A DNA stretch of 42,473 nucleotides from Clostridiales bacterium. Lineage in GTDB: Bacteria > Bacillota > Clostridia > TANB77 > CAG-508. A program made the position numbers and the translations under genes. Every line of letters starts with the position of its first letter. The stretch's first letter is position 1. The DNA is taken from assembly GCA_003507395.1 (NCBI GenBank), contig DNVW01000008.1:1-42473 (forward strand), given 5' to 3'. Of this stretch, positions 1 to 7,908 are shown one piece after another. The notes under the pieces are model-generated. The model saw nothing but the letters and a program-made list of their open reading frames with translations, had not been told where the DNA came from and did not search any database.

Positions 1-68
1 TATGTCAAATAAATAATTGCTAATTATTATGCTTTATGGTAATATAATAATTGAAAAGAGGTGGAAAA

Positions 69-728
69 TTGAAAAAGGTGATAAAAGTTGGAATAATAAT
101 TATAATTATTATAGTATTAATAATATTATTAATAAATTTTTACGTAAAAAATTCTACCAAAAATCAAATAATAGAAAAGGGCGATTACTCAACATTAAAA
201 AATATTGATTGCATTATTATATTAGGTGCAGGGATTTGGGGAGACAAGCCAAGTCCAATGCTAGAAGATAGACTTAAAGAGGGAATTTTATTATACAACA
301 ATGAAGTCTCAGATAAAATTATAATGAGTGGAGACCATGGAAGAGAAGAATATGATGAAGTAAACACAATGAAAAAATATGCAATTGAAAATGGTATACC
401 ATCAGAAAATATCTTTATGGACCATGCAGGTTTTTCGTCATATGAAAGTATTTACAGAGCAAAAGAAATATTTAATGCAAAAAAAGTAGTAATAGTAACA
501 CAAAAATATCACTTATATAGAGCACTATATATAGCAAATCAATTAGGATTAGAAGCATATGGAGTAGGGGCAGATCCAAGGCAATATGTGGGTGCAATTT
601 ATAGAGAGGCTAGAGAAATCTTAGCAAGAAATAAAGACTTTATAAAATGTATATTTAAGCCAGAGCCAACTTATTTAGGGGATACAATTCCAGTAAGCGG
701 AAATGGAGATATAACAAATGATAAATAA
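69..728 (+). CDS. YdcF/SanA-like DUF218 membrane-anchored protein
   Basis: Predicted 219-residue protein of the DUF218 (YdcF/SanA, 'vancomycin high temperature exclusion') family. Residues about 4-24 form one long isoleucine-rich membrane anchor, and the rest is the extracytoplasmic DUF218 domain, opening with IIILGAGIW and containing the YHLYRA block typical of the family. Family members are linked to envelope integrity, but the reaction is unknown. I chose TTG at 69 because AGAGGTGG lies just upstream; an in-frame TTG at 51 sits before that site and is less likely. It precedes purA with a 52-base gap and no terminator, so the two may be co-transcribed. The family call is good; the role is not established. 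Confidence 0.82.
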   Translation: MKKVIKVGIIIIIIIVLIILLINFYVKNSTKNQIIEKGDYSTLKNIDCIIILGAGIWGDKPSPMLEDRLKEGILLYNNEVSDKIIMSGDHGREEYDEVNTMKKYAIENGIPSENIFMDHAGFSSYESIYRAKEIFNAKKVVIVTQKYHLYRALYIANQLGLEAYGVGADPRQYVGAIYREAREILARNKDFIKCIFKPEPTYLGDTIPVSGNGDITNDK

Positions 729-780
729 TAAAGTTAATCAACTGTTGTAATAATTTTAATATTTATAGGAGGTTTTTATT

Positions 781-2049
781 ATGAAAAATGTGGATGTAGT
801 TTTAGGAACATTTTATGGAGACGAGGGTAAAGGAAAAATAATTGATTATTTATCAACAAAAGCAGATTATACTGTAAGATGTACAGGTGGAAACAATGCA
901 GGTCATACTATAAATGTAAACGGAAAAAAATATGCATTTCATTTAATTCCTTCAGGAATACTAAATAAAAACACAAAAGCAATAATAGGTAACGGTGTTG
1001 TTATAGACCCGAAAGTATTAATAGAAGAAATTAATAATTTAGAAGATGAAGGAATCAGTACAAGCAATTTATATATAAGTGATAAAGCACACATAATAAT
1101 GCCATATCATATAAAAATGGATGAGTTGCAAGAGGAGCTTAGGAATAATAAAATAGGAACAACCAAAAGAGGTATCGGTCCAGCATATTGTGATAAATTT
1201 GAAAGATGTGGAATAAGAGTGATGGACTTTATATCAGACAGATTTGCCACAATTGCAAGAGAAAACATAGAAAGAAAAAATGAAATATTTAAGCTATATG
1301 GAAAAGAAACACTAAATGCAGATAAAATAATTGCAGAATATATTGAACTTTCAAAAAAATTAAAACCATATGTAACAGATACAGTTTATATGATACATAA
1401 AGCTATTGAACAAGATAAAAAAATAGTATGTGAAGGAGCACAAGCTACACTTTTAGATATAGACTTTGGAAGTTATCCATTTGTAACATCTTCTAATCCA
1501 AGTATAGGCGGAATTTGTACTGGAAGCGGAATTGGAGCAAAATATATTGGAAATGTTTATGGAGTTCTTAAAGGATATTCTTCTAGAGTAGGAGAAGGAC
1601 CATATATAACAGAACAGGTTAATGAAATAGGAGATTTAATAAGAGAATTAGGGCATGAATACGGAACAACGACAAAAAGACCACGTAGATGTGGTTGGCT
1701 AGATGCAGTTGCTCTAAAATATGCTGTTATACTTAACGGAATTACAGCACTTGCTATAAATCATGTTGACACAATCGGAAAAATGGATAAAATAAAACTT
1801 TGTGTAGCATACAAAAAAGGAAATAATATAGATATGAAATTTTCTTGCGATGAAGAATATTTGAAGGATATCGAACCTGTATATGAGGAGTTTGAAGGTA
1901 ATTTTGGAGATATAAGTAATATAAAAAGAAGAGAAGCTTTGCCAGAAAATGCAAAAAAATATTTAAATAGAATAGAAGAATTAGTAGGAGTGCCAATTAA
2001 ATTTATAGGAACAGGAGCAGGAAGAGATAATATGATAATAGGAGAGTAG
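781..2049 (+). CDS. purA: Adenylosuccinate synthetase PurA
   Basis: Joins IMP and aspartate using GTP, the first committed step from IMP to AMP, in the cytoplasm. The 422 residues match the usual family length. The P-loop GDEGKGK is at 13-19 with catalytic Asp14, GGNNAGHT at 36-43 carries catalytic His42, and the TTTKRPRRCGW block that binds IMP/GTP lies near residues 296-306. AGGAGG at 767-772 sits eight bases before the ATG. The next step of the pathway, PurB, is represented directly downstream only by a broken remnant, so a working adenylosuccinate lyase must be encoded elsewhere or the pathway is incomplete. Confidence 0.97.
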   Translation: MKNVDVVLGTFYGDEGKGKIIDYLSTKADYTVRCTGGNNAGHTINVNGKKYAFHLIPSGILNKNTKAIIGNGVVIDPKVLIEEINNLEDEGISTSNLYISDKAHIIMPYHIKMDELQEELRNNKIGTTKRGIGPAYCDKFERCGIRVMDFISDRFATIARENIERKNEIFKLYGKETLNADKIIAEYIELSKKLKPYVTDTVYMIHKAIEQDKKIVCEGAQATLLDIDFGSYPFVTSSNPSIGGICTGSGIGAKYIGNVYGVLKGYSSRVGEGPYITEQVNEIGDLIRELGHEYGTTTKRPRRCGWLDAVALKYAVILNGITALAINHVDTIGKMDKIKLCVAYKKGNNIDMKFSCDEEYLKDIEPVYEEFEGNFGDISNIKRREALPENAKKYLNRIEELVGVPIKFIGTGAGRDNMIIGE

Positions 2050-2054
2050 ATAAA

Positions 2055-2448
2055 ATGAATCTAGAAACATTAGAGGCAATTTCGCCAATTAATGGGAGAT
2101 ATAGGTACGAAACAAAAGAAATAAGTGGATATTTTAGTGCATATTCACTTATAAAATATAGAGTTTTAGTTGAAATCAAATGGTTAGAGAAAATATTGTT
2201 AAGTGGGAAATTATAATGCATATATGGTGGCATACCCAGATATCGATTGGGTAAAATTCACAAAAGAATTTATTTTAAAATTAGAGATAAAAGAAAAAGA
2301 TAAAAAGATATTACTTAATCCAACACCAGAAAATTATATAGGTATAGCAAACAAATTAATATTAGAGACATATGAAGATATAGAAGAAACTGTATGCCTG
2401 ATATTGAAAATATTAACAGCACAAAATCTGAAATTGCTTATAAAATAA
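2055..2448 (+). pseudogene. purB: purB (adenylosuccinate lyase) remnant in three fragments
   Basis: This is the wreck of an E. coli-type adenylosuccinate lyase. From ATG 2055 the frame encodes 53 residues matching the PurB N-terminus (AISPINGRY, then YSLIKYRVLVEIKWLEK) and stops at 2214. A frame shifted by one resumes near 2203 with GNYNAYMVAYPDIDW, which corresponds to the conserved GNYNAH..AYPEVDW block in the middle of PurB. About 20 residues later it continues as PTPENYIG, which resembles the C-terminal TPANYIGRAI of PurB. Two internal deletions therefore removed most of the protein, including the catalytic signature loop (SSTMPHKVNP in E. coli), and the first deletion also broke the frame. 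The remnant follows purA by 5 bases, so it was once the second gene of a purA-purB operon. Confidence 0.88.
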
Positions 2449-2480
2449 TAAAGTGATAAAATAATATAGGAGGGAATTTT

Positions 2481-2975
2481 ATGGAAAAAGCAGATATTTC
2501 CGTGATTGTGGGAGAGCATTTATTAAACTATAGAGTATCAGCAATAATAAAAAAAGAGAATAAAGTATTAGTACATCATTCTATTGGATCAGAACATTTT
2601 ACTTTACCAGGAGGCAGAGTGAAAGAGGGAGAAAGTAGTATAGAGGCATTACAACGAGAAATAAAAGAAGAAATGTATTTTGAAACAGAATATGTAAGAC
2701 CAGTATCTTTAATAGAAAACTTCTTCATAATGAAAGGAAAGGAATACCATGAACTATTAATGACGCATGAATTAAAATTCAAAAATGAAGAAATATATGC
2801 CAAAGAAAAATATGAACCAGTAGAACCAGAAAAACAGGGGAAACTAGAGTTCTTATGGATAGATATAAAAGATATAGATAATATAAATGTTGTTCCAGAA
2901 GCCATGAAAAATGTAATAAAGGAAAACGATCATTTTGTACATATAATTAATGATGAAGTGCACCCAAAATGTTAG
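2481..2975 (+). CDS. Nudix hydrolase
   Basis: Predicted 164-residue Nudix hydrolase that would cleave a nucleoside diphosphate linked to another group; the substrate cannot be read from the sequence. The Nudix box is complete at about 44-66, with GGRVKEGE followed by QREIKEEM, so the Mg-binding glutamates are present. The arginine of the box is encoded by CGA, useful evidence that CGA means Arg here. ATG 2481 has AGGAGG about ten bases upstream. It follows the purB remnant and ends inside a terminator hairpin, so it closes the purA transcription unit. The second Nudix gene downstream is only distantly similar. Confidence 0.88.
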   Translation: MEKADISVIVGEHLLNYRVSAIIKKENKVLVHHSIGSEHFTLPGGRVKEGESSIEALQREIKEEMYFETEYVRPVSLIENFFIMKGKEYHELLMTHELKFKNEEIYAKEKYEPVEPEKQGKLEFLWIDIKDIDNINVVPEAMKNVIKENDHFVHIINDEVHPKC

Positions 2976-3005
2976 AAAAAACTAACATTTTGAGGTGTAT
3001 TTTTT
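2962..3005 (+). terminator. Rho-independent terminator after the Nudix gene
   Basis: The stem CAAAATGTTAG pairs with CTAACATTTTG around an A-rich loop and is followed, after a short GAGGTGTA, by a T-run at 3000-3005. The left arm contains the stop codon of the Nudix gene. Confidence 0.75.
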
Positions 3006-3088
3006 CGCGATAATTCGAAAACGAGTTTTAATAATTCACAGCAAGTGATATAATTGTGGAAAATTATAGAAAAGATGGAGGTTTAATA

Positions 3089-3601
3089 ATGGGAGAACTA
3101 TGGGATATTTATGATAAAAACAAAAAGAAAACAGGCAGGACAGCAGAAAGAGGAGTATATCAACTTAAAGAAGGGGAGTATCATATTGTAGTAACTGGAA
3201 TTATAATAAATTCTAAAAATGAAATACTAATTAGCAAAAGAGCAGAAAACAAGAAATTTGGTGGAATGTGGGAATGTAATGGTGGCTCAATACTGACAGG
3301 TGAGACAAGCTTGGAAGGAATAATAAGAGAATTAAAAGAAGAACTAGGAATCGAGTTTTCAAAAAAAGAAGCAATATTTTTAAAAGAAGTTAGGAGGGAC
3401 AAAATACCACCGAATTTTAAAGATTTATGGTTGTTTAAAAGAGATGTAAAAGATGAAGAAATAACATTTCCAGATGGAGAAACAACAGATTTTATGTGGG
3501 TGACCATAGATAAATTTATAGAGATGTATAACAACGAAGAAATTGTTCCCACTGTGGACTTTGGAAGAGAAGAATATGAGGAAGCACTAAAATTGCCATA
3601 A
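3089..3601 (+). CDS. Nudix hydrolase (IPP isomerase-like subgroup)
   Basis: Predicted 170-residue Nudix hydrolase with a full Nudix box at about 65-87 (GGSILTGE then RELKEELGI). The N-terminus MGELWDIYDK is typical of a Clostridia subgroup often annotated as isopentenyl-diphosphate isomerase-like or 8-oxo-dGTP diphosphatase-like. The substrate is unknown. I chose ATG 3089 because GGAGG precedes it; the GTG at 3056 lies before that site. An extended -10 (TGATATAAT) ends just before 3056, consistent with its own promoter after the upstream terminator. Confidence 0.87.
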   Translation: MGELWDIYDKNKKKTGRTAERGVYQLKEGEYHIVVTGIIINSKNEILISKRAENKKFGGMWECNGGSILTGETSLEGIIRELKEELGIEFSKKEAIFLKEVRRDKIPPNFKDLWLFKRDVKDEEITFPDGETTDFMWVTIDKFIEMYNNEEIVPTVDFGREEYEEALKLP

Positions 3602-3697
3602 TACTATTTAAATAATTCATATTACATGTTATAATTAAAAATATATTACATAAAATAGTGAATATGAAAAGGAAAAATAAAAAGGAAGGTCTATAAA

Positions 3698-4324
3698 GTG
3701 GCACAAATACATGATAATATAAATGAAGAAAAATACAAAGATAAAATAAAAACAGAAAAATGCTTTTTATATCAGTTTTTAAAAATAATATATTCAACAT
3801 TATTAAAAATATTATTTAGACCACAAATAATAGGAAAGGAAAATATTCCCCCAAAAGGAGCACTAATATTTGCAGGAAATCATAGACATGCAATAGATCC
3901 AACTGTAGTAATGATGTCAACTGATAGAATAGTTCATTATATGGCAAAAGAAGAATTGTTTAAAGGACTTCATGGTAAAATATTTAATAAAATTGGACTT
4001 ATTAAAGTTTATAGAGGAAAGCCAAATTATAAAGCTATAGAAGAAGCAGAAAAAATATTAAATAACGGTGGAACAATTGGGATTTTTCCAGAGGGAACAA
4101 GAAATAAAACACAAAATAATTTACTAGAATTTAGAAAAGGAGCTGTAAGAATAGCTAAAAGTACAAATACTCCAATTTTGCCATTTGCAATAAAAGGAGA
4201 ATATAAATTATTTAGAAAAAGTATAACTCTTGAATTTGGAAATCCAATTGATGTAAATAAAATGGAAATAGAAGAAGGTAATGAATATTTAAGAAATGAA
4301 GTATTAAAATTATATAGAAAGTAG
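3698..4324 (+). CDS. plsC: 1-acyl-sn-glycerol-3-phosphate acyltransferase (PlsC family)
   Basis: Transfers an acyl chain to lysophosphatidic acid to give phosphatidic acid, the second acylation in membrane lipid synthesis, at the cytoplasmic membrane. The 208 residues carry the acyltransferase motifs NHRHAID at 61-67 (catalytic His and Asp in HX4D spacing) and PEGTR at 131-135. The start is GTG, with AAGGAAGG at 3681-3688 upstream. A hydrophobic stretch near 24-40 may anchor it. The lipid-kinase gene begins six bases after its stop, so the two form a small phospholipid operon. Confidence 0.9.
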   Translation: MAQIHDNINEEKYKDKIKTEKCFLYQFLKIIYSTLLKILFRPQIIGKENIPPKGALIFAGNHRHAIDPTVVMMSTDRIVHYMAKEELFKGLHGKIFNKIGLIKVYRGKPNYKAIEEAEKILNNGGTIGIFPEGTRNKTQNNLLEFRKGAVRIAKSTNTPILPFAIKGEYKLFRKSITLEFGNPIDVNKMEIEEGNEYLRNEVLKLYRK

Positions 4325-4330
4325 GAAAAA

Positions 4331-5203
4331 ATGAAGTATATATTTATAGTTAATGAAACAGCAGGAAGAGGAAAATATAAAAAAATATTACCTAATATAG
4401 AGATAGAATGTAAAAAGAGGCAAATCAATTATGAAATAAGATATATAACAAAAGACTTAAGTAGCGAAGATATTGCTAGAGAGTATAAAAACGAAGAAAA
4501 TATAATTTATGTTGTAGGTGGAGATGGAACAATAACAAAAACATTACCAGGAATTGTCGGAACAAAAAATAAACTAGGAATTATACCATCAGGTTCTGGA
4601 AATGACACATATAGAACAGTAAAGATATTGCCAAAAGGAGAAAATTTAATAGATTTAGGTAAAATTAATGACACTTATTTTATAAATGTTGCATGTACAG
4701 GAATAGATGCAGAAGTTGCAAATAATGTAGATAAGTTAAGAAATACCATTATTCCAACCAGTCAATTATATAATGCAAGTATTATTTATACATTTATAAA
4801 ATTTAAATTTAAAAAAGTGCATTTCAAAACCGCAATAAAAACAATTGAGGAACAATACAGTGTTTTGAGTATTTGTAATGGAGCATATTATGGTGGAGGT
4901 TTTAATATTGCACCAAAGTCTCAACTTTCTGATGGATTGTTAGACATTTATTATATTGAAAAAATGAATAGACTTAGAATGATACCACTATTATTAAAAC
5001 TAAAAAAAGGAAAGCACGAAGGAAAACACAAAGTTCATAAATTTAGAACAAATCATATAGAGCTTCTATTTGAAGAACCTGTTACTTTTAATATTGATGG
5101 AGATATGCTAACATCAGATAGATTTAATATTGATGTTTTACCCCAAGCTATTACAGTATATAATGATAATGATTTTGTAGAAAGTATTATGAAAAGAAAA
5201 TAA
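4331..5203 (+). CDS. Diacylglycerol/lipid kinase (YegS/DgkB family)
   Basis: Predicted 290-residue lipid kinase with a DAGK catalytic domain. It would phosphorylate diacylglycerol, feeding phosphatidic acid back into phospholipid synthesis, which suits the PlsC gene six bases upstream. The ATP-binding GGDGT is at 63-67, followed by IIPSGSGND near 84-92. The C-terminal half has the expected beta-rich substrate domain (FNIAPKSQLSDGLLD, FNIDGD). Within this family DgkB, YegS and BmrU-type proteins cannot be separated without an alignment. Confidence 0.9.
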   Translation: MKYIFIVNETAGRGKYKKILPNIEIECKKRQINYEIRYITKDLSSEDIAREYKNEENIIYVVGGDGTITKTLPGIVGTKNKLGIIPSGSGNDTYRTVKILPKGENLIDLGKINDTYFINVACTGIDAEVANNVDKLRNTIIPTSQLYNASIIYTFIKFKFKKVHFKTAIKTIEEQYSVLSICNGAYYGGGFNIAPKSQLSDGLLDIYYIEKMNRLRMIPLLLKLKKGKHEGKHKVHKFRTNHIELLFEEPVTFNIDGDMLTSDRFNIDVLPQAITVYNDNDFVESIMKRK

Positions 5204-5213
5204 AAAAATATAA

Positions 5214-5247
5214 TTTTAGCTGTAAAAATAATTTACAGCTAATTTTT
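5214..5247. terminator. Terminator between convergent genes
   Basis: TTAGCTGTAAA pairs with TTTACAGCTAA around a short AT loop, followed by TTTTTATTT on the plus strand. An A-rich flank on the other side would give a T-run for the minus-strand ttcA-like gene as well. Confidence 0.75.
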
Positions 5248-5280
5248 ATTTGCATAAAAAGGATAATTCATATCTCAAGC

Positions 5281-5994
5281 TTAAAATTCCTTCCAACCAT
5301 TTATATTAGCTCTTTTAATAGCTCCCATCACATTAGCTCTAACAGTAGGAATATCTTTCACCAATTTAGCAATTAATTCTTTTATAGATTCTCTTTTAGA
5401 AATACCATCCATAGGGCAAACTTTTGGCATAACTTCTATACTTTGTCTTTTTACGAATTTGCGTACTTCTTTTTCAGGAATATAAATCATAGGCCTAATT
5501 AAAGTTATTTTCGACCTGTCCATATAACTTGTAGGAGCAAAAGTAGACAAATTCCCAGCATATAATAAATTTAAGAAAAAGGTTTCTAAAACATCATCTT
5601 CATTATGACCTAACGCAATTTTATTACAATTATTAGCAATAGCAACTGAATTTAAAATACCTCTACGTAAATTTGCACATAAAGAACAAGGATTTTTTTC
5701 TTTTCTAATATCAAAAACAATTTCTTTTATATGACTTTTTTCCTCTACATACTGAACACCTATTTTATTACATGTATCTCTTAAAAAATCTGAATTAAAA
5801 AACTCAAATCCAGGATTAACACTTATTGCAATTACTTCAAATTTTTTAGGATAAAACCTTTGCAATGCTTTTAAACCCATAAGTAAAGTAATAGAATCTT
5901 TACCACCGGAAAGTCCGACAGCAATTTTATCTCCATCTTCAATCATATTATAATTTTCAATAGCTTTTCTCATATAACTTAACATTCTTTGCAT
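5281..5994 (-). CDS. TtcA-family tRNA 2-thiolation PP-loop ATPase
   Basis: Predicted 237-residue PP-loop ATPase of the TtcA/TilS superfamily, probably adding sulfur to a tRNA base. The adenylating loop SGGKDS is at 29-34. Cys103 and Cys106 form CSLC, and Cys193 in KVCPMDG is the third cysteine, the pattern TtcA uses to hold a [4Fe-4S] cluster. No TilS C-terminal domain is present, so lysidine synthase is unlikely. The start has TTTAGGTGAT upstream. It is divergent from tRNA-Arg(CCT). Which tRNA position it modifies is not readable from sequence. Confidence 0.82.
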   Translation of the reverse strand: MQRMLSYMRKAIENYNMIEDGDKIAVGLSGGKDSITLLMGLKALQRFYPKKFEVIAISVNPGFEFFNSDFLRDTCNKIGVQYVEEKSHIKEIVFDIRKEKNPCSLCANLRRGILNSVAIANNCNKIALGHNEDDVLETFFLNLLYAGNLSTFAPTSYMDRSKITLIRPMIYIPEKEVRKFVKRQSIEVMPKVCPMDGISKRESIKELIAKLVKDIPTVRANVMGAIKRANINGWKEF

Positions 5995-6048
5995 AATATC
6001 ACCTAAAATATTATAGCACAGTGAAAGAGAAAATGTAAACTGAAATAC

Positions 6049-6077
6049 TTGTCAAATTCAAATAAAAGGTGTAAAAT
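6049..6077 (+). promoter_or_regulatory. Promoter of tRNA-Arg(CCT)
   Basis: TTGTCA at 6049-6054 and TAAAAT at 6072-6077 are separated by 17 bases and lie eleven bases before the mature tRNA 5' end. Confidence 0.7.
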
Positions 6078-6087
6078 AATTACATAT

Positions 6088-6164
6088 GTGTTTGTAGCTC
6101 AGTTGGATAGAGCGCTCCCCTCCTAAGGGAGAGGTCGGGGGTTCGATTCCCTTCAAGCACACCA
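6088..6164 (+). tRNA. tRNA-Arg(CCT)
   Basis: Full cloverleaf. The acceptor GTGTTTG pairs with CAAGCAC, the anticodon loop is CTCCTAA on a CTCCC/GGGAG stem, the T loop is GTTCGATTC, and CCA is encoded. It reads AGG. With tRNA-Arg(TCT) at 13949-14025 it covers the AGR arginine codons; no CGN reader is in the window. Confidence 0.97.
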
Positions 6165-6208
6165 ATTAGGGACAGTCCCTAATTGTCCCATTTGCACATT
6201 TTGGGACA
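6164..6208. repeat. REP-like double palindrome abutting the tRNA-Arg 3' end
   Basis: Two adjacent inverted repeats. AATTAGGGAC-A-GTCCCTAATT at 6164-6184 is a perfect palindrome whose first base is the last A of the tRNA CCA. TGTCCCA at 6184-6190 then pairs with TGGGACA at 6202-6208. The GGGAC/GTCCC composition is GC-rich compared with its surroundings and matches the style of dispersed REP-type repeats of Clostridia. The element at 21241-21307 has the same two-hairpin architecture. Confidence 0.6.
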
Positions 6209-6216
6209 CCCTTTAG

Positions 6217-6246
6217 CAAGTTTTAGTAATAAAACTTGTTTTTTTT
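6217..6246 (+). terminator. Terminator of tRNA-Arg(CCT)
   Basis: CAAGTTTTA (6217-6225), loop GTAA and TAAAACTTG (6230-6238) are followed by eight T. Confidence 0.85.
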
Positions 6247-6271
6247 AATATATATCATTAGGTGATTTTGT

Positions 6272-7345
6272 ATGGAAAAGGGTTATTTAAATTATGTAAT
6301 AAAAAAAGGAGATACATTATATTCAATAGCCAAAATGTTTGGAATAGATATTAGTTATATATTATTTGCAAATCCAAATATAAATGCAAATAATTTACAA
6401 ATTGGTTCAAATATAATAGTGCCTTTTGAGAATGTTGTACCTACAGATATGGCTTATACATATGAGCTGATGCAAATGAATATTACGACATTAAAAAAAG
6501 TATATCCATTTTTAGTTGTTGGAAATATAGGGAAGAGTGTACTTGAAAAAAGTATTCCATATATAAAGATAGGAAATGGATATAAAGAGGTAATGTATTC
6601 GGCTTCAATTCATGCTAATGAATGGATTACAGCAGTTTTATTGATGAAATTCATAGAAAACTTTTGTAGAGCTTTTGTACAAAATTCTAATATATATGAA
6701 CATAATGCAAGAGATGTATTTAGTCAGGTTTCAATATATATAGTACCAATGGTAAATCCAGATGGAGTGGATTTAGTAACTGGAGCAATAAACAAAAATT
6801 CTCAAGAATATAGGAATTTTAAAAAGATATCTAATAATTTTCCTGAAATTTCATTTCCAGATGGATGGAAAGCAAATGCAAATGGGGTAGATTTGAATTT
6901 ACAGTTTCCTGCCGGTTGGGAAGAAGCTCGTAGAATTAAATTCGCACAAGGCTTTACTTCGCCTGCTCCTAGAGATTTCGTCGGTTATGGTCCACTTACT
7001 GAACCTGAAAGTTTAGCTTTATATAATTTTACTTTGGAACACAATTTTAATTTGATACTTGCATACCATACACAAGGCAAAGAAATTTATTGGCAATTTC
7101 AAGATTATGCACCACAAGCAGCTTATTATATTGGTCAAGAATTTGCTAAAGTTAGTGGTTATACTTTAGCTAATGTTCCCTATGAATCAAGTTTTGCTGG
7201 TTACAAAGATTGGTTTTTACAACAGTATAGAAGGCCTGGTTATACTATTGAAGCTGGAATTGGAGAAAGTCCGTTACCACTTTCTCAATTTAATCAAATT
7301 TATAATGATAATCTCGGTATAATAATATTAGGAGCAGTTTTATAA
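6272..7345 (+). CDS. LysM + M14 zinc carboxypeptidase-family peptidoglycan peptidase
   Basis: Predicted 357-residue cell-wall peptidase. Residues 7-51 form one LysM domain that binds peptidoglycan (YVIKKGDTLYSIA). The rest is an M14 domain of the gamma-D-glutamyl-L-diamino acid endopeptidase I type. Zinc ligands His114 and Glu117 lie in HANEW, the third ligand is in AYHTQGKE near 265, and the catalytic Glu is in TIEAGIGE near 326. NPDGVDL and NLQFPAGWEE are conserved family blocks. There is no signal peptide, common for this group and often explained by action in the mother cell or spore. AGGTGAT precedes the ATG. Its stop lies inside the hairpin at 7318-7365. Confidence 0.9.
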   Translation: MEKGYLNYVIKKGDTLYSIAKMFGIDISYILFANPNINANNLQIGSNIIVPFENVVPTDMAYTYELMQMNITTLKKVYPFLVVGNIGKSVLEKSIPYIKIGNGYKEVMYSASIHANEWITAVLLMKFIENFCRAFVQNSNIYEHNARDVFSQVSIYIVPMVNPDGVDLVTGAINKNSQEYRNFKKISNNFPEISFPDGWKANANGVDLNLQFPAGWEEARRIKFAQGFTSPAPRDFVGYGPLTEPESLALYNFTLEHNFNLILAYHTQGKEIYWQFQDYAPQAAYYIGQEFAKVSGYTLANVPYESSFAGYKDWFLQQYRRPGYTIEAGIGESPLPLSQFNQIYNDNLGIIILGAVL

Positions 7346-7365
7346 CTGCTCCTAATATTATTATA
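7318..7365. terminator. Perfect 22-bp bidirectional hairpin holding two stop codons
   Basis: The left arm 7318-7339 and right arm 7344-7365 are perfect reverse complements (core AGGAGCAGTT/AACTGCTCCT) around loop TTAT. The TAA of the M14 gene (7343-7345) and the TAA of the minus-strand DUF402 gene (7361-7363) both fall inside it. It lacks a long T-run in either direction. Confidence 0.65.
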
Positions 7366-7876
7366 ATTCTTTATATAATTTATTAGTCAATTCAATTAAT
7401 TCTCCTAAATTATTCCTATATTTATCCTGAATTTTTTTCATTGTTTTGTATGCCATATTAAAATCATCTTTAGATATATCTCTATTATTAAGTGCTTCTT
7501 TCAATTCATCTTCATCAAGAACAACTTCTTTTCCATTTGATTTTATGACTAAATCCAGATATAAATCATAAATATATGGAACTCCATTTTCTACTCCGTT
7601 TGTTTTTATCATATCAAAGTACCATTCGATTAAATTATTATTATCATCAAACATTGCTGTAATAGCATACTTTTCATTGTCAGGATATATTTCTAACCAT
7701 TCATAATTTTCATCTAAAATGCAATCTTCTAATTCATCATCTTTTACAATCCATGGCTTCTTGACATTTTTCATCTTTACTAAGCAAATATATCCATTAA
7801 AATATTTTTCCTCAACTCTTTTTATGTAATACTCATTTATTCCCTCTTTTACAGCATTAGCAAATCGTTTTTTCAT
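7361..7876 (-). CDS. DUF402 protein (nucleoside tri-/diphosphatase-like)
   Basis: Predicted 171-residue protein of the DUF402 family, some members of which hydrolyse nucleoside tri- and diphosphates. The acidic core YDLYLDLV followed by VVLDEDELKEA is the family signature, and the upstream IEWYFDMI strand also fits. No signal peptide or membrane segment is present, so it is cytoplasmic. It is convergent with the M14 peptidase and lies 32 bases beyond the 3' end of the acyl-CoA ligase gene on the same strand, so the two probably share a transcript. Confidence 0.75.
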   Translation of the reverse strand: MKKRFANAVKEGINEYYIKRVEEKYFNGYICLVKMKNVKKPWIVKDDELEDCILDENYEWLEIYPDNEKYAITAMFDDNNNLIEWYFDMIKTNGVENGVPYIYDLYLDLVIKSNGKEVVLDEDELKEALNNRDISKDDFNMAYKTMKKIQDKYRNNLGELIELTNKLYKEL

Positions 7877-7908
7877 TACAATATTTCCCCAATATAAATT
7901 ATATAATT

